Source of the DNA: Paenibacillus sp.
GTDB lineage: Bacteria > Bacillota > Bacilli > Paenibacillales > NBRC-103111
Assembly (NCBI GenBank): GCA_031180825.1
Contig: JAPSLM010000007.1
Coordinates: forward strand, 1 to 64,000
Length of the DNA stretch: 64,000 nt
Direction: 5' to 3'
A program made the position numbers and the translations under genes. Below are positions 15,646 to 24,312 of this stretch, piece by piece. Under the pieces are notes generated by a model. That model was not told where the DNA came from and did not search any database. It saw only the letters and a list, made by a program, of their open reading frames with translations. The stretch's first letter is position 1. Every line of letters starts with the position of its first letter.

Positions 15646-17064
15646 CTAGGAATCGACGCCGGATGCCGCAAGCCGTCTGCTCTTTAAGGTCACAAGCACG
15701 AATGCGCCAAGCGCAACAAAACTTAGGATGAGATTTAGCATGAATATCATATAAAAAGCGTCCGCTTCGTGCTGCAAGCTCCCCCCGGCGCGACCGCTCA
15801 AAAGCCCGAGTCCGATTGCGGCCCCCAGCACCATGCCCATATTCCGGGTCAACGCGATCATGCTGCCCATAACCCCGCTGTATGCGGCTGGCGTATGATT
15901 CATCATAAAGCTGTTGTTCGGGGAAGCGATCAGCCCCATGCCCATTCCGAACAAAGCCAAGACCGCAATCATTCCCGGCAAGGACAAGCTGTTCAAGAAC
16001 AAGACCATGAGCAGCGATCCCGCCCCCATGGCGCCCAGGCCCGAGACGATTAACCGCTTGGGGCCGTAGCGGTCCGATAAACTCCCGGCCAAAGGGCCTG
16101 TCACCGCCAACAAAATGGGGTATGCGGTCATGATATAACCGAGAGCGGCATGATTGATCCTAGCAAAGGTCATTAAATAAAATGGGGCTGCAACCAGCAC
16201 GGCATTGGCAAGCGCGAAAGAAATCAAGCTGACGGCCAGGCCGACGCCAAGCATCGGCTTGCGCATCAGGTGAACCGGCAAAAAAGGCGCCGGGTGCCGG
16301 GATTCCCAGCGCAGAAGAACCAGCAAGCTGATGCCCGAGATAATGAACGGCATCCAGGTTTGCGGCGTGCCCCAGCCGCCCGCCTGGCCGCCAAGGGAAA
16401 CCCCGAAGATCAGAAAGCCGATGGCAGCGGCAAAACAAAGCGCTCCCACGCCGTCAAACGAACGCGCTTTGTTCGTCGTCTGCCGTTCCGGAATATAGCG
16501 GTAAGCCAAGATTGTTGCTATAACGGCTGCCGGAACATGGATGAGAAACAGCCATCGCCACGTCAACCATTCCGTAATGAGCCCTCCGGCAATCGGCCCC
16601 GTCATAGCGCCCAGCGCAACAGCCGTGCTCAATACCCCTAATGCGCGTCCCCGCTGTTCCTTGGGCAGGTGAACCGTGAGCAGCGCCATGTTCGTGGACT
16701 GAAACATCGCAGCGCCAACGGCTTGCAGGACACGACAAACGATTAAGGCGGCAACATGCGGCGCAAATGCAACAAGCACGGAGGCAACCGTGAATAACAA
16801 GTAGCCAAGGTTATGGACGGTGCGATGCCCAATCCGGTCCCCCCATTGGCCCATCAGCGGAAGACAAAGACTGATGACCAACAGATAAACCGTTGTAATC
16901 CACTGCACGGTTGCGAGATCGGTTTGAAACGTTCCGGTCAGCCCGGGAAGCGCCACGTTCACGATACTGGCAGTAAAATGCGAAATAAAGGCCCCCATGT
17001 AAATCGAGAGCTTCATCCATCGGTTAGATTTGGAATGCCTGTTGGAATGCTCGTTTAAGTCCAT
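15646..17064 (-). CDS. DHA2-family multidrug efflux transporter (EmrB/QacA-like)
   Basis: This 472-residue protein has about 14 membrane helices. Motif A is present (GQWGDRIGHRTVHNLG), and so is the motif C-like VALGAMTGPIAGGLITEW. The N-terminus to VNVALPGLTGTFQTD is typical of the QacA/EmrB branch. It should expel toxic compounds using the proton gradient. The MarR gene just upstream on the same strand and a perfect 18-bp palindrome between them (17111-17128) point to drug-inducible repression. GAGGTGG precedes the ATG. Confidence 0.9.
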   Translation of the reverse strand: MDLNEHSNRHSKSNRWMKLSIYMGAFISHFTASIVNVALPGLTGTFQTDLATVQWITTVYLLVISLCLPLMGQWGDRIGHRTVHNLGYLLFTVASVLVAFAPHVAALIVCRVLQAVGAAMFQSTNMALLTVHLPKEQRGRALGVLSTAVALGAMTGPIAGGLITEWLTWRWLFLIHVPAAVIATILAYRYIPERQTTNKARSFDGVGALCFAAAIGFLIFGVSLGGQAGGWGTPQTWMPFIISGISLLVLLRWESRHPAPFLPVHLMRKPMLGVGLAVSLISFALANAVLVAAPFYLMTFARINHAALGYIMTAYPILLAVTGPLAGSLSDRYGPKRLIVSGLGAMGAGSLLMVLFLNSLSLPGMIAVLALFGMGMGLIASPNNSFMMNHTPAAYSGVMGSMIALTRNMGMVLGAAIGLGLLSGRAGGSLQHEADAFYMIFMLNLILSFVALGAFVLVTLKSRRLAASGVDS

Positions 17065-17110
17065 TCAATCGCCACCTCGGTCCTTATGCTTGGATTGTCC
17101 CCGTTAACAA

Positions 17111-17128
17111 TTTAGTTTCGAAACTAAA
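17111..17128 (-). promoter_or_regulatory. Perfect 18-bp palindrome, MarR operator of the pump
   Basis: TTTAGTTTCGAAACTAAA lies between the MarR gene and the pump start. Its core TAGTTT-NN-AAACTA recurs at 17629-17642 before the MarR gene, so one regulator probably binds both. Confidence 0.8.
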
Positions 17129-17153
17129 TCAAATGAACAAAAAAGAGAAAGCG

Positions 17154-17618
17154 TTACTTTCTCAAAAAAGAAATAAATTTCTCTATCCCTTCCTCGAACG
17201 TCCTTATCCCTTCGGCGCCCAGCTCCGAACGAAGCTGATCATAAAAGCTTCTATGCAGCTCCTCGTGCGCTTTGCAGGCGATTTTGCCCTGCTCCTCAAG
17301 CGAGACGATGACGCTCCGCGAATCGCCCGGATGGGGGGTGCGGCGAACGAGCGCTTTCGCCTCCAGCCGTCCGATAATTTGCGAAGCCGCTCCTTTTGTG
17401 ATGCCGAGTCTGGCGGCCAATTCGCTCATGAGGATGCCTTCTTCATAGCCAATCGCGTCAATCGTATGAATCTCGGTCGGTGTCAGCGGGCCGACGCCGC
17501 CGTAATGGCGGGGATTGCGCTCAAGCCGCCGAATCTCCAAAATCAATCTGCCGAGCGGATGGCCTTCCCCTCTGTCGCCCGGCATGTCGTCTGGTAAACC
17601 AGTGTGTGGTTTTTTCAT
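17154..17618 (-). CDS. MarR-family transcription regulator
   Basis: This 154-residue protein has a winged helix-turn-helix. The recognition region is MSELAARLGITKGAASQIIG and the wing RRTPHPGDSRSVIVSLEEQG carries the DxRxxxV motif of the family. It likely represses the adjacent QacA-like pump and itself, releasing DNA when a drug binds. Evidence is the shared TAGTTT-NN-AAACTA palindrome before each gene. ATG 17618 is close to the operator at 17629, consistent with autoregulation. Confidence 0.9.
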   Translation of the reverse strand: MKKPHTGLPDDMPGDRGEGHPLGRLILEIRRLERNPRHYGGVGPLTPTEIHTIDAIGYEEGILMSELAARLGITKGAASQIIGRLEAKALVRRTPHPGDSRSVIVSLEEQGKIACKAHEELHRSFYDQLRSELGAEGIRTFEEGIEKFISFLRK

Positions 17619-17628
17619 GATTTTAGTT

Positions 17629-17642
17629 TAGTTTATAAACTA
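17629..17642 (-). promoter_or_regulatory. MarR autoregulatory operator
   Basis: TAGTTTATAAACTA is a perfect palindrome 10 bases before the marR-like start codon. It shares half-sites and spacing with the site upstream of the pump gene. Confidence 0.75.
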
Positions 17643-17669
17643 TATCTTGTCAATCGCGCCATAACAAAC

Positions 17670-17731
17670 AGAAGCACAGTCCGCCATCCTATCCGCTTCA
17701 AGCGAATGCCTGGATGGCAAACCGTGCTTCT
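17670..17731 (-). terminator. Long hairpin behind the DUF7716-like gene
   Basis: Arms AGAAGCAC (17670-17677) and GTGCTTCT (17724-17731), extended by CCATCC/GGATGG, form an interrupted stem. A modest T-rich stretch follows on the minus strand. Confidence 0.55.
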
Positions 17732-17778
17732 CTTCTTAAAGTAGACTGCCTGCACTCTGGGCGGCAATCCTGCCAGGT

Positions 17779-18102
17779 CTATTCAAACTCAAGAAACGCA
17801 TCATTCTCATAATAATAAATAAAAGCACAGAATAACTGGTCTAATGATGGTTTGTCCAACTGAGCTTTTGCATTTTCAACCACATCTTCAATACTTGCAC
17901 CATCTAATGTTTCTATCCAACCATTTTCTTTAGCTTGTTCTGGCAAATAATCGTCAGAATCAGGCGGAAAATCATAACTATCTAATTGAAATGCCCCTTC
18001 TGTATCCAAACTCCATTCAGCTTGATTTGGCGGGAGATAAAACCACGTGTCCGGATTTTTTTCCGGGGACAGCAAAACATCCCGAATACGAATTAATGTC
18101 AT
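17779..18102 (-). CDS. Small acidic protein, DUF7716-like
   Basis: This acidic protein of about 107 residues starts at MTLIRIRDVLLSPEKNP, 5 bases behind GAGGG; an upstream ATG at 18117 adds five residues. It contains WFYLPPNQAEWSLDT early on and a helical end (SLDQLFCAFIYYYENDAFLE). The layout resembles what I recall of DUF7716 proteins, whose function is unknown; some of these small acidic families are immunity proteins. Its base composition is distinctly AT-rich next to nrdF and marR, which suggests recent transfer. The family call is tentative. Confidence 0.5.
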   Translation of the reverse strand: MTLIRIRDVLLSPEKNPDTWFYLPPNQAEWSLDTEGAFQLDSYDFPPDSDDYLPEQAKENGWIETLDGASIEDVVENAKAQLDKPSLDQLFCAFIYYYENDAFLEFE

Positions 18103-18156
18103 ACTTTCCCTCTTCATAAAATGAACACTTCACCTCTCATTAAGAGAAACCCATGT

Positions 18157-19119
18157 TTAGTCAAACCGGAAGTCGTCGTCGGTCAGCGGCTCAACATGAA
18201 TCGTGCGCACATAGCCGTTTCCTTTTTTGGAAAAGAAATCGTGCTGCTTCGTCCGCGTGCTGATGCCGTTCAAGACGATCGGGTTGATCTCCTCCTCCTC
18301 GAACAGCGGGTCCTGGCCCAAATTCATCAGCGCCTTGTTCGCGTTGTAGCGCAGAAACGCCTTCACCTCGTCGACCAAGCCGACGGAAGCATACAGCTGC
18401 TCCGTATACCGCTCCTCGTTGCCGTGCAAATAGCGCAGCAGTCCGAGAAGCGTCTCGGTGGCGTCCTCCTGATCCTCCTTATTCAGCCCGGCGAACACTT
18501 CCTGCGCGAGCACGCCGACATACAGTCCGTGGATGCTCTCGTCGCGCAGAATGAGATCGATGATTTCGCCGCTGCTTGTCATTTTCCCCTGCCCGGCCAA
18601 ATAGAGCGGGTAGAAAAAGCCGCTGTAGAACAAGTAGCTTTCCAGCAGGACGGACGCGCACATCGCCAAGTACAGCTCCTTCGGCGTCCGGATATGGTTG
18701 TAATATTGGGAGATCGTCTCCGCCTTCGTCTGCAAAAACACATTTTGCTCCACCCAGCGGAATACGCCGTCGATCTCCTCGGTTGTCGCCAGCGTCGTAA
18801 AGATGCTGCTGTACGATTTGGCGTGAATTTGCTCCATCATGCCCATGAAGCCGAGCACCGCCTTGCGCTGCAGCCCTTCGACGTGCTCCAGCAGCTTCGG
18901 CATCCCGACGCCGCCCTGAACCGTATCCAGCAGCGTCAATCCGCCAAGCACCTTCATATATAGATCGCGTTCGTCGTCATTGAGCGTCAGCCAGCTCATT
19001 TTGTCGTCGGACAGCGGAATTTCGTCGTCGGTCCAGAACTGCATGATATTCTGGTTCCAGAAGGTTATCGTAAAATCGTCGTCCGGACGGTTCCAGTTGA
19101 CCGCCTTCAACACGCTCAT
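18157..19119 (-). CDS. nrdF: Class Ib ribonucleotide reductase, beta subunit
   Basis: This 320-residue protein is the radical-generating small subunit of class Ib ribonucleotide reductase. Recognisable stretches are LNDDERDLYMKVLGGLTLLD, GFMGMMEQIHAKSYSSIFTT with its Glu/His metal ligands, and DLILRDESIHGLYVG with the second Glu/His pair. It houses a di-manganese or di-iron tyrosyl cofactor that passes a radical to NrdE. The C-terminal TDDDFRFD tail is the usual docking peptide. It lies 43 bases behind nrdE in the riboswitch-controlled operon, and GAGGAG precedes the ATG. Confidence 0.96.
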   Translation of the reverse strand: MSVLKAVNWNRPDDDFTITFWNQNIMQFWTDDEIPLSDDKMSWLTLNDDERDLYMKVLGGLTLLDTVQGGVGMPKLLEHVEGLQRKAVLGFMGMMEQIHAKSYSSIFTTLATTEEIDGVFRWVEQNVFLQTKAETISQYYNHIRTPKELYLAMCASVLLESYLFYSGFFYPLYLAGQGKMTSSGEIIDLILRDESIHGLYVGVLAQEVFAGLNKEDQEDATETLLGLLRYLHGNEERYTEQLYASVGLVDEVKAFLRYNANKALMNLGQDPLFEEEEINPIVLNGISTRTKQHDFFSKKGNGYVRTIHVEPLTDDDFRFD

Positions 19120-19162
19120 ACCATCGGCTCCTCTCTCTTGCCCTGCTCGAATGCTGTCGTTG

Positions 19163-21247
19163 TTACACGGAGCAGCTTATGCATTCTTCCATCGTCAACC
19201 GGTTCGTCCGGGTATAGTACAGCGACTTCAAGCCTTTGCGGGCCGCGTAAATGTAATACCTAGCCAGCTGCCTCGTGGTCACGTCGCTGTTGACGTGCAG
19301 CACCGTCGAGATGCCTTGGTCGACGTGCGCCTGAATCTCCGCGATCAGATCCAGCACCTTGAACTGGTCCATCTGGTAGGCGGACTTGTAAAAGAAGAAG
19401 TTGTCCCGGTTCATATACGGCATCGGGTAATATGTCGTCGAATTCGCGTACGTCCGCGTCTCGATCGGCTCGACGATCGGCATGATGCTGGAGGTCGCAT
19501 TCTGGATATACGAGATGCTTTGCGTCGGGGCAATCGCCAGCCGGTAAGCATGATACAGCCCATGCGTACGGATGGCCTCCTTCAGCGCCTCCCAATCTTC
19601 GGGAGAAGGAATCGCCATTTCCCCGAACAGCGCCTTGACCTTCTCCGTCACCGGCCGGTAATCCGTATCGGTGTAACGGGTGAAATAACTGCCGTCGGCA
19701 TAATCCGACCGCTCGAAGCCCGCGAACGTAACGCCCGTCTTCTTCGCCGTCTCCATGCTGGCTTCCAGCGAGTAAAAATTCATCATCATGAAGAAGGTGC
19801 GGACGAAATCCTTGGCTTCTTCGCTTTCGTACGCGATCTTGTTCTTCGTCAGGAAGCCGTGCAGATTCATCGCGCCGAGCCCGACCGAATGCATCTCGCG
19901 GTTCGCCTTCGCCACCCCCGGCGCATTGGCGACGTGGGTCATATCGCTGACTGCCGTCAGCGCGACGATCCCTTCGCGGACCGATTCGCGAATTTTGCCC
20001 TGCTCCATCACGTTGACGATGTTAAGCGAAGCCAGATTGCAGCTGATATCGCGCCGGATGATGTCCGGCTGGCCGTAATCGGCGATTTCCGACGTTTCCT
20101 GAAGCTGGAAAATTTCCGTGCACAGATTGGACATTTTGATCGAGCCGATATTTTTGAGCGCATGGCCGCGGTTGGCGTTGCTTTTGTTCATGATGTACGG
20201 GTACCCGGATTCGAGCTGCACCGTCGCGATCTTGACGAGCATGTCGCGCGCGCTCATGACCGCTTTCTTGCGCACCCGGTCGTTGGCCATCAGCCGGTCG
20301 TACATCTCGTCCATGTCCATGTCGTCGAGATGCGTCCCGTAGGCCTTCCAAACGGAATACGGCGCGAACACGTGAAGCGGCTCGTTCTCCTCGGCCAGCC
20401 GGTAGAACCGGTTCGGGACGATCAGGCCGATCGAGAGCGTCTTCAGCCGGCTTTTCTCGTCCGCGTTAATCTTCTTGCTGTCCAGAAATTCCATCACGTC
20501 CCAGCCGAAGATGTTGTAATACGCCGCGCCCGAGCCTTTGCGCTGTCCCATCTGGTCGGCGTACGAGAACGCGTCCTCCATCAGCTTCAGCACCGGCATG
20601 ATGCCTTTGGCGGCCCCTTCCACGCCTTTGATCGGCTCCCCGCGTCCGCGCAGCTTGGACAAATTCACCGCGACGCCGCCGCCGATCTTGGACAGCTGCA
20701 TGCACGTAGCCAGCACGTAGTTGATCGAATTGAGCGAATCGTCCATCTCCAGCAAAAAGCACGACACCATCTCGCCGCGCCGGCTTTTTCCGGCATTGAG
20801 GAACGTCGGCGTCGCCGGCTGCAGCCGCTGCTCCATCATCGAAGCCGCCAAGGCCCGTGCGGTGTCCGAATCGCCGCGTCCGAGATACAGCGCCACGATC
20901 GCCACGCGGTCGGGATAATGCTCGAGGTAGAGCGAGCGGTCGTTGCTTTTCATCGCATAATCCGTATAAAATTTCGACGCCGCCATATACGACTGGAACT
21001 GGAAGCCGTAGCTGTGCGTAATCCGGTAAACGTCCTCGACCTCTTCTTCCGTATAGCGGTCGTACACGTTCTCGTAGTAGTCGTTCTCGATCATATAACG
21101 GACCTTTTCGGCCGTATTCGCGAAACGGATGCTGCTGCGTTCCACCTCTTCCATAAACGCCTGGACCGCCTCCCGGTCCTTCTCCAGTTGAAAAAAGCCG
21201 TCCGCTTCCCGCCGCATCAGCTGGTTGTTCAATTCAATATGCCGCAA
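19163..21247 (-). CDS. nrdE: Class Ib ribonucleotide reductase, alpha subunit
   Basis: This 694-residue catalytic subunit reduces ribonucleoside diphosphates to deoxy forms. Marker stretches include ATPTFLNAGKSRRGEMVSCF (active-site Cys), NLSKLRGRGEPIKG, NLCTEIFQ and the C-terminal Cys pair Cys689/Cys692 that relays electrons. It lacks the N-terminal ATP cone, as class Ib enzymes do. The start is TTG at 21247, behind GAGGTGG, overlapping nrdI by 14 bases. This B12-independent enzyme is governed by a cobalamin riboswitch ahead of nrdI. Confidence 0.96.
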   Translation of the reverse strand: MRHIELNNQLMRREADGFFQLEKDREAVQAFMEEVERSSIRFANTAEKVRYMIENDYYENVYDRYTEEEVEDVYRITHSYGFQFQSYMAASKFYTDYAMKSNDRSLYLEHYPDRVAIVALYLGRGDSDTARALAASMMEQRLQPATPTFLNAGKSRRGEMVSCFLLEMDDSLNSINYVLATCMQLSKIGGGVAVNLSKLRGRGEPIKGVEGAAKGIMPVLKLMEDAFSYADQMGQRKGSGAAYYNIFGWDVMEFLDSKKINADEKSRLKTLSIGLIVPNRFYRLAEENEPLHVFAPYSVWKAYGTHLDDMDMDEMYDRLMANDRVRKKAVMSARDMLVKIATVQLESGYPYIMNKSNANRGHALKNIGSIKMSNLCTEIFQLQETSEIADYGQPDIIRRDISCNLASLNIVNVMEQGKIRESVREGIVALTAVSDMTHVANAPGVAKANREMHSVGLGAMNLHGFLTKNKIAYESEEAKDFVRTFFMMMNFYSLEASMETAKKTGVTFAGFERSDYADGSYFTRYTDTDYRPVTEKVKALFGEMAIPSPEDWEALKEAIRTHGLYHAYRLAIAPTQSISYIQNATSSIMPIVEPIETRTYANSTTYYPMPYMNRDNFFFYKSAYQMDQFKVLDLIAEIQAHVDQGISTVLHVNSDVTTRQLARYYIYAARKGLKSLYYTRTNRLTMEECISCSV

Positions 21248-21593
21248 CGGTATCCACCTCGTTTCTAAACGTTTCTACATCGCGCTTCGTTCCTGCAAGC
21301 TCGAATTTGCCCAGGACCGGCACGCCGTACATGGATGCAATCCGATCGGCGCTCTTGGCAAAGCCGTCGCCCCAATTGCGGTTGCCGCTGGCGGCGACCC
21401 CAATCAGCCGATTGTGATTACGCTCAAGAAAAGCGGCCGTTTTCTCCGGAACCTGCCCGAAGCCGGTCGTATATGTAACAAGGACGAAAGGCTCGTCCAT
21501 CTGCATGCTCTCCTCGATTTGAACCGATCGCATATTCAGCTTACCGATAAACCTCCGCACATTCCCCGTTCTGGAATCGTACGCAATCAGCAT
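21234..21593 (-). CDS. nrdI: NrdI flavodoxin-like protein
   Basis: This 119-residue flavoprotein activates the manganese cofactor of NrdF. The N-terminus MLIAYDSRTGNVRRFIGKL is the FMN-phosphate loop and VAASGNRNWGDGFAKSADRI is the second flavin contact. I start it at MLIAYDS, with GGAG about 11 bases upstream. It is the first gene of nrdI-nrdE-nrdF and sits right behind the terminator of the cobalamin riboswitch. No nrdH glutaredoxin gene is visible. Confidence 0.93.
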   Translation of the reverse strand: MLIAYDSRTGNVRRFIGKLNMRSVQIEESMQMDEPFVLVTYTTGFGQVPEKTAAFLERNHNRLIGVAASGNRNWGDGFAKSADRIASMYGVPVLGKFELAGTKRDVETFRNEVDTVAAY

Positions 21594-21689
21594 GGATCTT
21601 CGTCTCCTTTTTCTCTCTCCCGCCAACGCCCCGGGCGCGGCAAAAAAAGACGCCGCCGGCCCGCGGAACGGACCGAATGCGTCTCAAAA

Positions 21690-21713
21690 ACAGCATGTAA
21701 ATAAACATGCTGT
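21690..21713 (-). terminator. Terminator in the cobalamin-riboswitch leader
   Basis: Arms ACAGCATGT (21690-21698) and ACATGCTGT (21705-21713) give a 9-bp stem followed on the minus strand by TTTTTGAG. It lies between the riboswitch and nrdI and is the likely expression platform. Confidence 0.85.
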
Positions 21714-21756
21714 CTAAGTACGATGCCGGACGCGTCCCTATCTCCGTAGGGCGGGT

Positions 21757-21951
21757 GTCAAATGAACAGGCAGGTCTCCTGGCTCGGAGTCATCGCTCCC
21801 TCCCCCTTCCCGGCCATCATGCGGCAAGGCCAGTGGGCGAACTCGGAGGGACACTCTTCCTTACAGTGGCGGGACCGCGCCGGCTTTGCACCGGTCTTCC
21901 CTATTAAGCCTGTCCGCGTCTTTAACGGAAAGGCGCCTGTCCAATCACGAT
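21757..21951 (-). promoter_or_regulatory. Cobalamin (adenosylcobalamin) riboswitch
   Basis: On the minus strand the conserved core is plain: GCAAAGCCGGCGCGGTCCCG is followed by the B12 box GCCACTGT, and GAGCCAGGAGACCTGCC is the closing conserved segment. A G-rich side arm lies between them. The aptamer is followed by a terminator (21690-21713) and then nrdIEF. Cobalamin should therefore switch off the B12-independent reductase, as known for nrdABS in Streptomyces, which implies a B12-dependent NrdJ elsewhere in the genome. Confidence 0.93.
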
Positions 21952-22130
21952 ATGTAGATGATAGATTCAAATCTATCTCAAGATATTGTGTTTGTCAAGA
22001 CTAACGCACGGGGCTTAAGCGGGGGGCTGCGGGTGATTTTTGATGCGCATCCGCTCCCGCCTGCATCCTGAGCGGGTTTCGCAAATGTGGATATTTATTG
22101 ACCGTTTTTAAATATGATGATTATAATATT

Positions 22131-22146
22131 TATGATGATCATCATA
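22131..22146. promoter_or_regulatory. 16-bp palindrome, candidate TetR operator
   Basis: TATGATGATCATCATA is a perfect palindrome 55 bases before the QueG-like start. Its half TATGATGAT is repeated about 20 bases upstream. The downstream TetR gene is the natural candidate to bind it. Confidence 0.5.
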
Positions 22147-22201
22147 TTTTGATCGTCAATCCGGTTTCTTCATTTTCGTTTTCGGAACGAAAGGAGCTAT
22201 A

Positions 22202-23548
22202 ATGATCATGAGAAGAAAGCTTGAAGACCACCCTACCGTCCGCCGGCATCTTGCCAAACAGCCTCCCTCCGGCATTTCCCGGGAGACCGTCCTCGATGCG
22301 GCCTGGCTGCGCCATCTTTGCCTGGAGGCGGGAGCGGACGACGTCGGCTTCGTTGCGATCGACCGGCCCGAGCTGCACGGGCAGCGGCACGAAATACGCG
22401 AGCTGCTGCCGGATGCCGGTCTGCTGATCAGCTTCGTGTGCCGAATGAACCGCGAGCCGGTCCGCTCTGCGGCGCGTTCCGTCGCCAACGCCGAATTTTA
22501 TCACGTTCACGACCGCATCGCGCACGTCGGGCACGAGATTGCAGCCCGCCTGGAAAAATTGGGCATCAAAGCGGTGAACCCCCCGATGGGCTTCCCTATG
22601 GAGGTAGCCAGGGACGGCAAGCAGTGGGTCATTTCGCACAAGCCGATCGCCGTGGCGGCCGGGCTCGGACAAATGGGCATCCACCGCAATGTCATTCACC
22701 CGAAATTCGGCAACTTTATTTTGCTCGGAACCATCGTGACCGACGCCCGCATTTCGGAGGAGTCGCGGCCCATCGACTACAATCCGTGCCTGGAGTGCAA
22801 GCTCTGCGTCGCCGCCTGTCCCGTCGGCGCCATCGAACCGGACGGACACTTTAATTTTTCGGCCTGCTACACGCACAACTACCGGGAATTTTCGGGCGGG
22901 TTCACCAATTGGATCGAAACGATTGCCGACAGCAAAAACGCCAAAGCGTACCGCAGCAAAGTCGAAGATTTCGAAACGGCCTCCATGTGGCAGAGCTTAT
23001 CGTTCGGCGCCAATTACAAGGCGGCCTACTGCATGGCCGTCTGCCCCGCAGGGGAGGACGTCATCGGCGCGTTCTGGAACAACCGCAAGCAATTTCTGGA
23101 GGACATCGTCAAGCCGCTGCAGAACAAAAAGGAAACGATCTATGTCGTTCCCGGCTCCGATGCCGAAGAGCATGTCGTCCGCCGCTTCCCGCACAAGCGG
23201 GTAAAACGGGTCGGCAACGGGCTGCGTCCGAAGTCGGTCAAATCTTTTTTGAAAATGCTCCCGCTCTTCTTTCAGCGTCATCAGGCCAAGGAGTTGAACG
23301 CGACGTATCATTTTACCTTTACCGGCCAGGAAGAAGCGAAAGCAACGGTCGTTATCAAGCGGCAGACGATCGCCGTTACGGAGGGGCATACCGGCCAAGC
23401 GGATTTTGAGCTGACCGCGGACAGCGGAACATGGATTCGCGTGCTTGGCAAAACGGAGCATCCGCTTCCGGCCATGCTGCTCCGCAAAATCCGGACGAAG
23501 GGGCCGCTCAAGCTGCTTGCCGCGTTCCGCAAATGCTTCCCTTCGTGA
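22202..23548 (+). CDS. QueG-like 4Fe-4S reductase fused to an SCP2-like domain
   Basis: This 448-residue protein resembles epoxyqueuosine reductase (QueG), a cobalamin and iron-sulfur enzyme. A substrate/cobalamin-binding N-terminal part (to about 190, with VAAGLGQMGIHRNVIHPKFG) precedes a ferredoxin-like cluster domain (CLECKLCVAACPVGAI and CMAVCPAGED). After about residue 320 a different domain follows, ending LLRKIRTKGPLKLLAAFRKC, which fits a sterol-carrier SCP2 fold; true QueG instead ends in HEAT-like repeats. The reaction is therefore probably not queuosine synthesis. GGAG precedes the ATG, and a TetR gene follows in the same direction. Confidence 0.75.
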   Translation: MIMRRKLEDHPTVRRHLAKQPPSGISRETVLDAAWLRHLCLEAGADDVGFVAIDRPELHGQRHEIRELLPDAGLLISFVCRMNREPVRSAARSVANAEFYHVHDRIAHVGHEIAARLEKLGIKAVNPPMGFPMEVARDGKQWVISHKPIAVAAGLGQMGIHRNVIHPKFGNFILLGTIVTDARISEESRPIDYNPCLECKLCVAACPVGAIEPDGHFNFSACYTHNYREFSGGFTNWIETIADSKNAKAYRSKVEDFETASMWQSLSFGANYKAAYCMAVCPAGEDVIGAFWNNRKQFLEDIVKPLQNKKETIYVVPGSDAEEHVVRRFPHKRVKRVGNGLRPKSVKSFLKMLPLFFQRHQAKELNATYHFTFTGQEEAKATVVIKRQTIAVTEGHTGQADFELTADSGTWIRVLGKTEHPLPAMLLRKIRTKGPLKLLAAFRKCFPS

Positions 23549-23596
23549 CATAATAGAGAGCATATAAATTATTATTAGGCGTGGTGAAATCGTAAG

Positions 23597-24172
23597 ATGC
23601 CTTATACCAAAAAACATAAAATGAACATCCGGCATAAAATTGTGCACAGCGCCTCGCAGGCGTTCCGGGCGAGCGGGATCAAAGCAGTCAGCGTCCCGCA
23701 AATTATGAGCGGGGCCGGACTGACGCACGGTGGCTTCTACGCCCATTTCGAAAGCAAGGAGCAGCTGGTCGCCGAAGCCTGCAAAAGCGCGATGGAGGAC
23801 ACCGTCGCCCGGCTCGGCTCCGTTGCGGAACAGACGGCGGACGGACATAAGCTGACCGCCATAATCGAGTCTTACTTGAGCGCGGCGCACCGCGACTCGT
23901 CGGAGCAAGGATGCATCATGCCCGCATTGGCTGGCGAAATTGCCCGCTCTTCCGATGACATCCGCGAAGTGTTCACCGAAGAAGTCTCTCGCTTCCTCGC
24001 TTTCATCTCGGGAATTGCCGGTCAAGACGAAGATAAAAGCATCGTGCTGACCGCCGCCATGGTCGGCTCCATCCTGCTCGCCCGGTCCGTCAACGACCCG
24101 GAGCTAAGCGACAAGATATTAAGCGTGTGTCGAGCCGATTTAATGCAAAAAACTGCCGGCCCCGTTTCTTAA
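23597..24172 (+). CDS. TetR-family transcription regulator
   Basis: This 191-residue protein has the TetR helix-turn-helix at about residues 10-55 (SVPQIMSGAGLTHGGFYAHF, then ESKEQL). The C-terminal ligand domain resembles regulators of the AcrR/NemR type (EQGCIMPALAGEIARSSDDI). It follows the QueG/SCP2 gene by 48 bases in the same direction and probably controls that operon, perhaps through the palindrome at 22131. An intrinsic terminator overlaps its last codons. Confidence 0.88.
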   Translation: MPYTKKHKMNIRHKIVHSASQAFRASGIKAVSVPQIMSGAGLTHGGFYAHFESKEQLVAEACKSAMEDTVARLGSVAEQTADGHKLTAIIESYLSAAHRDSSEQGCIMPALAGEIARSSDDIREVFTEEVSRFLAFISGIAGQDEDKSIVLTAAMVGSILLARSVNDPELSDKILSVCRADLMQKTAGPVS

Positions 24173-24193
24173 CGGTGCGGCAGTTCTTTTTTT
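24151..24193 (+). terminator. Intrinsic terminator overlapping the tetR-like gene end
   Basis: Arms AACTGCCG (24151-24158) and CGGCAGTT (24178-24185) are followed by CTTTTTTT. The first arm lies within the gene's last codons. Confidence 0.8.
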
Positions 24194-24312
24194 ATATCAC
24201 TAAATTGTTAATGCCATTGATCATATACGGCATTAACTACATTTTTGTCATAATCACGAAGTACTTAAACCATTTTTTAATTTTTTGTCGAAGGCTCATG
24301 CGTCTCCCTCCA

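Noticed and set aside
18980..21268. 762-residue open frame opposite nrdE
   Set aside because: It is the antisense shadow of a GC-rich gene; the minus strand encodes a complete NrdE, and the plus frame is Arg/His-rich with no family likeness.
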